Source: Pictodentalium vernedei
Lineage: Eukaryota; Mollusca; Scaphopoda; Dentaliida; Dentaliidae
Length of the DNA: 64,000 nt
Reading direction: 5' to 3'
Assembly: GCA_031216915.1 (NCBI GenBank)
Contig: CM062296.1
Location: 147,113,340-147,177,339, forward strand
The notes under the pieces were generated by a model. It was not told the DNA's origin, did not search any database, and saw nothing but the letters and a program-made list of their open reading frames with translations. Shown one piece after another: positions 34,651 to 46,199 of this stretch (positions within the stretch are counted from its first letter, which is position 1; each line of letters opens with the position of its first letter). The position numbers and the translations under genes were made by a program.

Positions 34651-36079
34651 TACGTACCGTCATACGGACGTACGCAGACGGACGAGAAGTAACACTGAAC
34701 TAAAATTAGTATCACAGGTTACCCTCGCAAATTTGGATGGCAATAAAATGTGCTATTATTGTGGCCGTGGAAATATTGACCACCCGTGAAAAGTGGTCAC
34801 TACAGAGCCTTGCGAAACTTCTAAATGCGATTCGATTCGAAATCGTTTCGATGATTCGCCTCTGTTCTCATCGATTCGGATATTTTCGACCGACCCCTCC
34901 CATCCCCCCCCCCCCCCGAGTTGTTATCAAAATTCGATTAAGTGTCTCTTTAATTCTTCTAGATAGAAGGATGTTTATTCAACAGTAAACATTCAATGCA
35001 AAACATACAAAATAAGTCATTCAAACATTTATATTACATAATTACATTATGGTATAGCTCGTCTATTTTTTTTAAATGATGAGAAATTATAAGAAAATGT
35101 TTACCCTTGGGAATGTCATAGCCAGGTTGTCTGTCTGTCTACCTGCCACCCCTTTGAGGATAATACTCATTACTGGAATATAAGTTATTGTGATGAACTG
35201 ACTGTAACATAGTCTGAGATTTGCGGCTCGGAGCTTATGTTCAACCCAGACGCGAAGCGTCGAGGTTGAACATACGCTCCGAGCCGCAAACCTCAGACCA
35301 TGTTACCGTCAATTCATCACAATAACGTATATGTTCCAATAGCTACTACCCATAGCCCAAAACCTACATCGTGAAACACAGAGTCTTATTTACAAAACTT
35401 GTGATCGTTAAAAGTTGCTTTTATCAAGGCAACTTTTAACGATCACAGGTTTAGTAAACAAACCTCTCGTGTATCCACGACAGCACTGGATAAATAATCA
35501 ATAAACCAGATAAAGTCATTCCATCTTAGTTTAAATCGTAAATCGATTCGAAATTTAAACAACACTTCACCCGGAACACCGTCTGCTGCACATGTGAAAC
35601 ATCCAGAAAGATGAAGCGTCTTGCTAGTCATTTCGTTGATGAATCAGTTACGAAACAGACAACGTCATTGCAAATATTTCGCGTTGTGACGTTAGACGGT
35701 AACATTTGCCACTGGAGCTGTAAACATAGAATATACTAAGCGAGCTCTCGTCCAATCAGAGGAGGAGGATTTTAGTCTCATTGGAACATTATTTCAAGTT
35801 CCCTTTCGAGGCCATAAGATGATCTATCAGGTCTCTTGTATGGGAGACCTGGTGATACACGAAGGGTTCAAGGAGGTTTCGCATCAGAAACTGCGTGGAT
35901 TACATTTTGGAATATTTAACATTTTTTATTGAGTTTCACAAATAGAGAATTCATCGCTGCATACACAACGCTATCAGAGAGTAATTTTATTTACCGTGGC
36001 AAGGGGGTACAATATATGCAATACGGGGAGTCGTTAGAGTCTCTGGCCCAAATGTCACAACTCTTTTTAATGATAAAAT
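34651..36079. other. No gene; C-run and strong hairpins
   Basis: A C-run lies at 34899-34917. A palindrome of about 175 bp (35171-35345) has arms TTTGCGGCTCGGAGC and TGATGAA.TGAC.GTAACAT around GACGCGAAGCGTC. A second hairpin at 35401-35451 pairs GTGATCGTTAAAAGTTGC with its exact complement. An ORF at 35443-35631 was not supported. Confidence 0.5.
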
Positions 36080-36129
36080 AAATTCGTTTGAACTTGTTGT
36101 GTGATGTTGTTGTGAAAACATTTATACTT

Positions 36130-37560
36130 ATTTCATTTGACTTTCCCAAGCCTAGTTTTCGAAAGACTCTTGTGATTCTTTTTAAAAAAAAATGTCCTTA
36201 TTTTTTTGTTTTTGTTGATATTTTTATTTATTGTTTTAATTTTCTTTTCTGCCGTCAATTTTTTTCTGTTGCACAGCTCAAAAAACAAGCTGTACGATTT
36301 CAACCAAAAATGGCATTCTTTTGTAATGCCGTAAAATCTAGTGAAATGAAGTATCGTCATATCTGTGAAAAAGCTTATTTTCCAATTTTTTGCCAAGACC
36401 GTCATAATTTCACCACATGTCAACATACCTGAAAAACAGGGTGTACGATTTCAACCAAATTTAGCATACTTATGTTTTGTCACAAAATCTAGTGAAATGA
36501 TGTACCATTATATTCATGAAAACGCTTATTTTCAAAATATCCTGCCCAAACCATTAACATTTCCCCATTTTTCTAAAGTCTAAAAATGGGTACAGTTATT
36601 TGGCTCAAATGTTCAAAACGTATAGAGCATAATATGATACACCATAATCACCGCACACATATTTCAAAATTATCCCCTATTGTCCAAAAACGACATGAAT
36701 ATAGCATTGTTCTTCCAAATCGCCCAGCTTCAAGATCAAATTTCTCCAATTGCAAGGTTGTTGTAACAATTTATTTATTTATATTTATGTACGTATAGAT
36801 GCAAAAAAAGGATTGCAGGATAAAGTTATTGTTTACTTTCTAACCCTCAAGCACAATGAAGGCGAGAATAGGAGAACCGTTTGAAAATACCCAAATTGGA
36901 CAACTTTGGTTGCTTTTTCTATCATTTGGAAAGGTTAATTTCTAACTCTGATTTGCTATATGCACAGATGCTTAATGAACAAATCCGCTGTTGTAAGTCA
37001 TGACCTGGGACTTAACCCAACGCATGCTTTGACCACTTAAAGAATAGTACAGTCTGAATAAATTGATATTTAGTTAATTTTGCCAATTTCTGTACTCATT
37101 TGTCCAAAAACAGAAATGAAAGAGCTCATTGTGCTTTCCATAACTGCATTCAAAAAATCAATGGGGAACAAATTTTGTGCCATATGTTTTGGTGTTCCGC
37201 TTTATCCAATACCCGTATTGGCCGTACAAATAGGAGTACTACCAGACAAAATTAATTTTCCAATTAACCTCGTACTTTTCTGTACTAGTTTCCCTTGGTA
37301 GGATTGGTGTAGTCTATTTTCCTTTGCATATCTGTATTATGTGTTATATTGAAACAAACGTTTGGTGAAAAGTTTTGGAGTCACACATAATCCAACACAT
37401 GTTTTGACAGCATTATCCAGAAAAAAAACTTTAACTTTCGTGAATTTTGCTGCATTCTATACTCATTTTTTTCCTGTCATTAAATCTCAACCCAAACAAC
37501 TTGATTTTCTCTGAAGTGGCTTTTATTGTACAGCCGTTTAGAGCACTTTGTGATTTTATG
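36130..37560 (+). repeat. Dispersed repeat family F with paired ~148-bp units
   Basis: Starts near CTTTCCCAAGCC.AGTTTTCG. It contains two head-to-tail units (36278-36425 and 36426-36575) with CTGTACGATTTCAACCAAA, TCTAGTGAAATGA and GCTTATTTTCAAA. An AT-rich body follows, with CATTTGTCCAAAAACAGAAA. Relatives occur at 45026-45480 and at 56870-59830. Orientation is arbitrary. Confidence 0.65.
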
Positions 37561-37883
37561 CTTTATAAAATGTCCTTATTATTATTATTAAAGTAACTAA
37601 CTGTTTGCTGTAAAATGTGTTGCACATGTAAAAGAACGCTGCTGTTCCCGTTTCTGCCTCACATGCAACTCTCTAGGACACTGATTGCTATAACAAGGGT
37701 ACCAATTGAAAATGGCAAAACTGGGCCTTCTTTGGTTGCTACTTTCTTATCAATTTGGAAAGGGTTAATTTCTAACAGTGTGCTTTGCTGCGATTAAAGA
37801 TGCTCACTGAACAAATCTTTTGTTGCCCGTTTTTCTCTATGGCTTAATGCAACATAACTTGGCTTTGGACACTTAAAGAATAC

Positions 37884-38618
37884 TACAGTACAGTCGCCGT
37901 GGGCAGTCACTTTTCCACATGTCCACAGTGGGCGCCCACTGATTTTCCACAGAAATTAGTTTGATACCAATTTCTGTGGACGTCTGTGGGCATGTAGTTC
38001 TGTGGGCAAAAGCCTGTGGACTTCTGTGGAAAAGATTACTGAACGATGATAATGCCGGACGGCAGTGTCCACATCATTAATCCGAAACACGTCTGCCCAC
38101 AGAAATGTAAATGGAAGTAATTTTTAACACGTCTTGATAGAATATGACTCTGATTAAAAATATTTATTTCTTCATCATTTCAATTTGCAAGCACAGGTAT
38201 GGACATTTTTGTATTTACAAAAAGGAAAAAATTGATAACTTGTTAAAATTACGTAACATTTTCTCAATCTGAAAAGTGAATTGCACAACCCACACTGTGA
38301 AAACAAGACATACAGTAACAAACCCATGTCGATTATGAACGAGTGTTTTGAAAAAAATGTGAACAAAACGAAAAAAAATAGTTGAAAATAAAAAAGTGGA
38401 CCTGCAAATATCGCTGATATGCAATTGTGTATTGATATGATCTTTCTGTTAAACCGAATCTGATTTTCGATCGACTGTTGAACAATTCGTTCGCTTTCGT
38501 TGACAACTCTAACCTCGGGCGGGAAGGGAAACATTCGGCTTCTAGAATTTTCGGCTTGGAAATATTTTGACAAAGGAACGTCAGCCCGGTGAAATAGGCG
38601 CCCAGTACTCAGGCCCAT

Positions 38619-38689
<71 letters not shown>

Positions 38690-39805
38690 TTTGTGTTTAA
38701 TGTCATATATTTATGTAGAAAGAGGCTAATCATGACAAGCACCCCCAGGCCTTGAACCTTTTTTAATTCTGATTGTTCAGCGTACAATACAAATGCATTG
38801 TCAAATTAATTTCGTTTTTTTTAACCTGGTCCTATCGATAAATTACTTCGGACTTATTCACTAAAAAGTGCAATATGAAAGTCGCCCTTTTAGAGGATAA
38901 TTTCGGAGTAATTCTGATTGTTCAGCATACAATAAAAATGCATCATCAAATTATTTTTTTTTAACCTGACCCTATCGATAAATTACTTCGGAATTATTCA
39001 TTAAAACGTGCAATATGAAAGTCGCCCTTTTTAGTGTATAATTTCGGAGTAATTCTGATTGTTTAGCGTACAATAAAAATGCATCGTCAAATTAATTTCG
39101 TTTTTTTTTAACCTGGCCCTATCGATAAATTACCTTGGAATTATTCACTAAAAAGCGTAATATGAAATTCGCACTTTTTAGTGGATAATTTCTGAGTAAT
39201 TCTGATTGCTCAGCATACAATAAAAATGCATCATCAAATTAATTTCGTTTTTTTTAACCTGAACCTATCGATAAATTATTTCGGAATTATTCACTAAAAA
39301 GTGCAATATGAAAGTCGCCCTTTCTAGTGGATAATTTCGGAGTAATTCTGATTGTTCAGCGTACAATAAAAATGCATCGTCAAATTAATTTCGTTTATTT
39401 TTTTAACCTGGCCCTATCGATAAATTACATTGGAATTATTCACTAAAAAGTGCAATATGAAATTCGCACTTTTTAGTGGATAATTTCTGAGTAATTCTGA
39501 TAGTTCAGAATACAATAAAAATGCATCGTCAAATTAATTTTGTTTTTTTTTTGACCTGGCCGTATCGATAAATTACAATGTATTTTTTTAATTGTTAAAG
39601 TGAAAGAATGAAAAAATATAAAGCAAACATTTTTATTCTCTTGGTTGTTTTTATTTTTCTGCAGGATTGTTTGTTATTCATCAATGATTAAATTAATTAA
39701 CTTGATTGACTTATGTTAATCGGCAATTAATGGTGCTCTTGTGTTTATGATTTATGATCTGCTGTAATCCTTCTGAAGTGGTTTTACAGAAGTTAGTGGT
39801 ATGTG
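37884..39805 (+). repeat. Block X: terminal motif cluster, (ATTT)n and 145-bp tandem units
   Basis: In order: a terminus rich in TGTGGGCA/TGTGGACA motifs in both orientations (37890-38110); a unique part; an (ATTT)n microsatellite at 38616-38692; six ~145-bp tandem units from 38766 to 39585 (AATGCATCGTCAAATTAATT, ACCTGGCCCTATCGATAAAT, TTATTCACTAAAAAGTGCAA); then 220 bp ending AGTGGTATGTGTATAC. Open frames in the unique part are not supported as genes. Confidence 0.75.
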
Positions 39806-39810
39806 TATAC

Positions 39811-40174
39811 TACAGTACAGTCGCCGTGGGCAGTCACTTTTCCACATGTCCACAGTGGTTGTGGAAAACCGTGGGCAAATTACCTTTCAACTGCCCACAT
39901 AAATTTCTGTGGACAGAGATTTTTCTAGACCGTGGGCATGCTAAGAATTAATAACAATTAATAACTAACACGCAATTCCCGTGGAGTCCACATGATCTGA
40001 CTTTTTATTACACTACTACAATATTTATGTTACGTAATTTTTCTACACGATAGCTAAGAAAATAAAAATTGTTAACATCGGAAGGAGGTCAAAATATCAG
40101 ACTAGTTTCTGTTCTCCCCTGTCACGACAAATTCCCGGGATAATCCAACTGACGAAAATGCAGAAACTAAAAAG
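39811..40174 (+). repeat. Outer arm of block Y (inverted at 44661-45025)
   Basis: Begins TACAGTACAGTCGCCGTGGG and carries TTTTCCACATGTCCACAGTG, CCGTGGGCAAATTACC and TCTGTGGACAGAG. It matches the complement of 44661-45025 almost throughout, ending at AAACTAAAAAGCT. Confidence 0.85.
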
Positions 40175-40259
40175 CTCGGACGGAATGGTTTCGCGCAGGG
40201 ACGGTTTGGGGCAAGCCCCTTTCGACCCTCGTTGACTGTTCGTGTTTTGTTGAATGTCA

Positions 40260-41064
40260 AGGCGTGGTAGAGGAGGAAAAGGAAGGAGGGGGAGCTTACC
40301 CCCGCATGGGCTTCTTCCGGCTCTTTTTCTTTGGAGGTGGTTGAGATGATAATGTGAATGTCGATGATGTTGAGTTTAGTGATTGGATTGCGTCTAATGC
40401 CTTTTTTGAGTTTGCCTGGGATTTTTCCCTGAATCGCGAGTTTCGGAGATGGCTTGTTGTCCTATCTCAATTGCTCGTTCTATTGCTCTCTTCATGTCTT
40501 CGGTGGTGGCTGCAGACTGAGGTGGCTGTTTTGCTGTGATCGACACACCCGGGCTATCCGGTAGAGAAGGAAGTGGGGAGTGAGGGTGGGGGTGGTGAAA
40601 ACGCAACCTCCAGTTCCTCCTCAGTCTCTACCAGACCTTCCTCATCCAACAGTAACGGCTCAGGAGCTGGCAGTTGGTTGGGTGTACTAGTGGGACTAGG
40701 AGGGGAACTGGCGACTGTCTCCAGAACTTCCATCCTCTCGCTCACCTCTTTCTTCCCCTTCCGGCAGGCCTCCAAGAGCCGGGCGTCCCTGCACTTGGTC
40801 GATGGACTCTTCTTCCTGCTCTTTCTCTTTCTCTCTTCAGTGCTTCCGTGCCCCTTCGGGTGAGGAACAGTGGGAGAGGGAATCCTCTCGCCAAAGGTAC
40901 CACCTCTCCCCGAGGGGGTGATGACTTGCTTGTCTCTATTTCAAATTCCAGGCTCAGGTGGACTCTCTTACCTGTCTCCTGGACAGTCCAGGTGACAGGG
41001 CAAGAGATGCCCAGAGCTGAGATGGTTCTGACGAGTCTTTCTGGTAATTCCAGTGTATCCATGA
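40260..41064 (-). pseudogene. Unrecognised ORF unique to block Y, frameshifted
   Basis: From ATG 41062 the frame reads MDTLELPERLVRTISALGIS, then a WTVQETGKRVHLSLEFEIE strand-rich segment, then basic sequence. A shift near 40800-40820 leads to KSPSTKCRDARLLEACRKGK KEVSERMEVLETV, then Pro-rich and Glu-rich sequence. Another shift near 40570-40600 leads to an SAATTEDMKRAIERAIE helix and a basic QPPPKKKSRKKPMRG end. KSPST.xRDxRxLExxR is a pattern I associate with ORFs from repetitive elements of marine invertebrates, but I cannot name the family. High GC compared with its surroundings. Absent from Y'. Confidence 0.45.
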
Positions 41065-41157
41065 TTGATTAATCAGGTGCTCACACTCTGAAGTCAGGGG
41101 TGCGAATGATGTGAATATTATGATGTGATATTTATCTACTCATCTGTTTGCCATTTG

Positions 41158-41408
41158 TTAACCTTTTACCTAACGCTAGGAGTAGACGACACTCGTGAAA
41201 AATGTTTTACTGTAACTAAACTTTTTCATTTTTTGCTCCCAAAACATAGGTTATGACCCCTCATTGGAACGAGCGTGACGCGCTCGTTCGAATGAGGGGT
41301 CATAACCTATGTTTTGGGAACAAAAAGTCAAAATATAAAATAGATTGAATGGCGATTTTCGTGTATAGCGATGGCCGGTTTTGGCCGTTACGTTAGGTAA
41401 AGAGTTAA
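41158..41408. mobile_element. TTAA-type hairpin MITE, family B, in block Y
   Basis: Runs from TTAACCTTTTACCTAACG to CGTTAGGTAAAGAGTTAA. The hairpin CATAGGTTATGACCCCTCAT / ATGAGGGGTCATAACCTATG surrounds GGAACGAGCGTGACGCGCTCG. The same insertion is present in Y' at 44390-44616. Confidence 0.82.
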
Positions 41409-41889
41409 ATAAAAAAGGAGGGATATTTCCACCAATTATGAATTTATCGTCACCAAATAAGGCCTCTCCAGTTCCCCCTCATGGCGTCATTTTTATCTTC
41501 CGCTTCCGCAAAGTTCCGGTTCGTTTTCGCGACAGCTACCGGCTGTCTTCGAAATTCGAATCAAGAGTTGAGAGTATAATTTCAGAAAAAACAACTTCTA
41601 CCCCAAGCATTGGTTACTGGGTCATAATCCACCAGTAAAGCAGGGTCTGTTTACCACAGTGAACAAGCACTGCTTCACTTCCCGGGATCCCCATGGGGGT
41701 CGGTCCATTGCAAGTGGGATAAGCACCTCTCGAGTATTCGCTTACCAATACCTGATGTTGGTTTTTAACCCTACCCCGTCGATATTAATTAAAGTTAGCT
41801 CCAGTGGTCTGTGTCAGACAAGATAGATCCATTAGTCTCGTGAACACAAGTCGTTTGAAGTTTTTAATCCTTTCAAACGCTGCAGTATA

Positions 41890-43322
41890 AAGTATACACA
41901 TGCCACTAACTTCTGTAAAACTACTTCAGAAGGATTATAGCAGGTCATAAATCATAAACACAAGAGCACCATTAATTGCCGATTAACATAAATCAATCAA
42001 GTTATTACTTTAATCATTGATGAATAACAAACAATCTTGCAGAAAAATGATAACAACCAAGAGAATAAAAATGTTTGGTTTATATTTTTTCATTCTTTCA
42101 CTTTAACAATTAAAAATATACATGTGCATTGTAATTTATCGATTGGGCCAGGTTAAATAAAAACGAAATTAATTTGACGATGCATTTTTATTGTACGTTG
42201 AACTATCAGAATTACTCCGAAATTATCCACTAAAAAAAGCGCGACATTCATATTGCACCTTTTAGTGAATAATTCCAAATTAATTTATCCAATGTGCCAG
42301 GTTTAAAAAAACGAAATTAATTTGACGATGCATTTTTATTGTACGCCGAACAATCAGAATTACTCCAAAATTATCCACTAAAAAGTACGACATTCATATT
42401 GCACAGTTTAGTGAATAATTCCAAAGTAGTTTATCCAATGATCCAGGTTAAAAAAAACGAAATTAATTTGACGATGCATTTTTATTGTACGTTGAACTAT
42501 CAGAATTACTCCGAAATTATCCACTAAAAAGAGCGAATTTCATATTGCACTATTTAGTGTATAATTCCTAAGTAATTTATCGATAGGGCCAGGTTAAAAA
42601 AAAAACGAAATTAATTTGACGATGCATTTTTATCGTACGCTGAACAATCAGAATTACTCCGAAATTATCCACTAAAAAGTGTGACATTCATATTGCACGT
42701 TTTAGTGAATAATTCCAAAGTAATTTATCGATAGGGCCAGGTTAAAAAAAACGAAATTAATTTGACGATGCATTTTTATTGTACGCTGAACTATCAAAAT
42801 TACTCCGAAATTATCTTCTAAAAAGTGCGAATTTCATATTGCACTTTTTAGTGAATAATTCCAAAGTAATTTATCGATAGGGCCAGGTAAAAAAAAACGA
42901 AATTAATTTGACAATGCATTTTTATTGTATGCTGAACAATCAGAATTACTCCAAAATTATCCACTAAAATGGGCGACTTTCATATTGCAATTTTTAGTGA
43001 ATAATTCCTAAGTAATTTATCGATAGGGTCAGGTTAAAAAAATGAAATTAATTTGGCAATGATTTTTTATTGTATGCTGAACTATCAGATAATATATCCC
43101 AAATGAAAACTGAAGAATTTAAAAAATTCTAAGTTAAATTTACAGCATGACGGTATCCTCCATTAAACGATTTTGCGACAGAAGGACTGACGGACAGACG
43201 GACTGACGGGGGTATAAACAACGAAATTAATTTGATGATGCATTTGTATTGTACGCTGAACAATCAAAATTAAAAAAATGTTCAAGGCCAGGGGGTGCTG
43301 TCATGATTAGCCTCTTTCTGCA

Positions 43323-43377
<55 letters not shown>

Positions 43378-44030
43378 ATGGGCCTGAGAACTCGGCGCTA
43401 ATTTCACTGAGCTGATGTTCCTTTGTCAAAATATTTCCAGGCCGAAAATTCTAGAAGCCGAATGTTCCCCTTCCCGCCCGAGCTTAGACTTGTCAAAGAA
43501 AGTGAACAAATTGTTCAATAGTCGATCGAAAATCAGATTCGGTTTAACAGAAAGATCATATCAATACATAATTGCATATCAGCGATATTCGCAGGTGCAC
43601 TCTTTTATTTTCAACTATTTTTTGTGTTTTGTACACATTTTTTCAAAGCACTCGTTCGCAATCGACATGGGTTTGTCACTGTATGTCTTGTTTTCACAGT
43701 GTGGGTTGTGCTATTCACTTTTCAGATTGAGAAAATGTGATGTAATTTTAACAAGTTATCAATTTTTTCCTTTTTGTAAATACAAAAATAACCATATACC
43801 TGTGCTTGCAAATTGAAATGATGAAGAAATAAATATTTTTAATCAGAGTCACATTCTCTCAAGACGTGTTAAAAATTACTTCCAGTTACATTTCTGTGGG
43901 CAGACGTGTTTTGGATTTATTATGTGGACACTGCCATCTGGCAATATCATCGTTCAGTAATCTTTTCCACAGAAGTCCACAGGCTTTTGCCCACAGAACT
44001 ACATGCCCACAGAGTCCACAGAAATTGGTA
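41890..44030 (-). repeat. Block X' (inverted copy of X)
   Basis: From ATACACATGCCACTAACTTC it mirrors the end of X. About seven ~146-bp tandem units follow (42125-43100), plus a partial one at 43215-43265, then an (AAAT)n microsatellite (43322-43379), the unique part, and TCCACAGAAGTCCACAGGC. It stops at CAGAAATTGGTATCACTCC, so the outermost ~75 bp of X are missing here. Unit number differs from X (six). Confidence 0.75.
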
Positions 44031-44091
44031 TCACTCCGGCCATTGTGCATAAATATGTGACCTTAAACACTAATAAATAACTAAATAAATA

Positions 44092-45025
44092 TGGACCGAC
44101 TCCTGTGGGGATCCCGGGAAGTGAAGCAGTGCTTGTTCATTGTGGTAAACAAGCCCTGCTTTACTGGTGGATTATGACCCAGTAACCAATGCTTGGGGTT
44201 GAAGTTGTTTTTCTGAAATTATACTCTCAACTCTTGATTCGAATTTCGAAGACAGTCGGTAGCTGTCGCAAAAACGAACCGGAACTTTGTGGAACTGGAA
44301 GATAAAAATGACACCATGAGGGGGAACTGGAGAGGCCTTATTTGGTGACGATAAATTCATAATTGGTGGAAATATACCTCCTTTTTTATTTAACCCTTTA
44401 CCTAACGTAACGGCCCAAACCAGCCAGCGCCATACACGAAAATCGCCATTCAATCTATTTTATATTTTCATTTTTTGCTTCCAAAACATAGCGTGTCACG
44501 CTAGTTCCAATGAGGGGTCATAACCTATGTTTTGGAAGAAAAAAAAGAAATTTTTTAGTTACACAAGAATTTTTTTCACGAGTGTCGTCTACTCCTAGCG
44601 TTAGGTAATGGGTTAACAAATGGCAAACAGATGAGTAGATAAATATCACATGGTCCACAAGCTTTTTAGTTTCTGCATTTTTGTCAGCTCGATTACCATG
44701 GGAATTTCTGACAGGACAGAACAGAAACTAGTCTGATATTTTGACCTCATTCGGATGTTAACAGATTTTTTTTTATTGCTATCATGTAGAAAAATTACGT
44801 AACATAAATATTATAGTAGTGTAATAAAAAGTCAGATCACGTGGACTCCACGGGAATTGCCTTGTTAGTTATTAATTCCATGGGCAAGTAGGTAGCATGC
44901 CCATGGTCTAGAAAAATCTCTGTCCACAGAAATCTCTGTGGGCAGTTGAAAGGTAATTTGCCCACGGTTTTCCACAACCACTGTGGACATGTGGAAAAGT
45001 GACTGCCCACGGCAACTGTACTGTA
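44092..45025 (-). repeat. Block Y' (inverted, internally deleted copy of Y)
   Basis: 44092-44655 mirrors 41124-41707 (GATCCCGGGAAGTGAAGCAG, AACCGGAACTTTGTGGAAC, MITE). 44661-45025 mirrors 39811-40174. The 949 bp holding the ORF in Y are missing, replaced by a few bases (TGTGGACC read on the minus strand). Confidence 0.82.
44390..44616. mobile_element. TTAA-type hairpin MITE, family B, in block Y'
   Basis: TTAACCCTTTACCTAACG to GGTAATGGGTTAA. It is the same insertion as at 41158-41408, in inverted orientation and with a shortened hairpin centre (CATAGCGTGTCACGCTAGTT). Confidence 0.8.
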
Positions 45026-45890
45026 CAGTTTGACATATTGCCCTCATTTGATCGAAAACCAAAAATAAAAAGCTCAATGTGCTTTTTATAACTGTATTGG
45101 GCAATTATTGGGGAACAAATTTTGTTTTATATTTTTTGGTGTCCTGCTTTTCCCATTATCTAATATCTGTTTCTCATAAAAAGTACAGATTTCAAAGAAA
45201 CTTTGATTTTCACTGAATTTTGCAGTTTCCCGTACTTATTTCTTCTAAAAAGGAAAGACATGGCTCGTTTTTCTTGCCATAATTATATTAACTAAATTGT
45301 GGGTTATATGTTTAGGTATCCCTCTTTATTCAATATCTGTTTTGGCTGCATAAAACCTAGTCGCTTCACAAAAACGTTGCTTTTCTCCGAATTTTGTTGT
45401 TTTCTGTACTCATTTTTCCAAAACTGGCAAGTTAAAGGTTCCATAAATGTAGAGCAAAATACGATACACCAAAATTACCACAGAAACAATTTCAAGGTAC
45501 ACCTCAATGGCCACAAATGATGTGAATAAAGTGATTTTGGTAAAAGTGAATGCCTTCCAAATGCCATTTACTGTTAACGTGAGCATCATTTGACTAATAT
45601 TTGCGTTTGAATAGCTGTAGCGGTGACGATAGACAAACGTTACCACTAACCATTTTTTTCTGTGTGATTTACCCCCCCCCCCTTCGATTTCCTAATCACT
45701 AGACTGATTACAGTTTTAAAATAGGGCTGAAACGGTTGGCTCATTTTCGTAACCGGCTAAACGAGCGCTATAACTGGGCAATATCCGGTTATCCATGGCC
45801 TTTATTTCACCAAATATGGGATCAATACAAGAGGAATTGGAAAGCAGTACTCTCAAACTATTTCATAGTGTGTCAATAGAGACAGCTGTT
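45026..45890. repeat. Family-F repeat continuation and unclassified sequence
   Basis: 45026-45480 resembles 37040-37560 (AGCTCAATGTGCTTTTTATA, GGGGAACAAATTTTG, TTTTCTGTACTCATTTTTCC). After 45640 no gene is seen. A GGGCTGAAACGGTTGGCTC...AACCGGCTAAAC stretch at 45724-45763 resembles termini common in hAT MITEs, but was not resolved. Confidence 0.5.
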
Positions 45891-46199
45891 AATGACCACT
45901 GGTGATTCTCACATGTCCCACAAAGTTTTAACTTTTAAATTAGAATCCAGCATTACATGGAGAGAGATTTACTTGCATATTGTTCTTTCGATTGTATTAT
46001 CTGCATGGTGGAAATGTCAGCGAAATGCAGCTTTCTGCCACTCTAGTATTTCTTTATATAACCAGATTTGTAATCAATGCAGTTCTAGGAAATCTTCACC
46101 ATTTACTTTATTACCGACTATGGAACCATTAGCTGAACTGTCCAATGAAATGGACTCATCTCCAATAGTCCTCATAGAGAACGACCCTGCCCCTGATTT

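Larger units (their letters stand above)
37884..45025. mobile_element. Interleaved inverted structure X-Y-X'-Y'
   Basis: Block X (37884-39805) is repeated inverted as X' (41890-44030). Block Y (39811-41707) is repeated inverted, with a 949-bp deletion, as Y' (44092-45025). X and Y both begin TACAGTACAGTCGCCGTGGG and Y' ends with its complement; the X' equivalent is truncated. Family-F repeat sequence lies on both outer sides, suggesting insertion of the whole into that repeat. The unique internal ORF is in Y only. The transposon class is not recognised. Confidence 0.7.

Noticed and set aside
38175-38618. 147-codon ORF in block X, with a 133-codon relative at 43415-43816
   Set aside because: The two are inverted copies of the same AT-rich DNA, so shared openness is expected. 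Composition is hydrophobic and unstructured, with no family resemblance.
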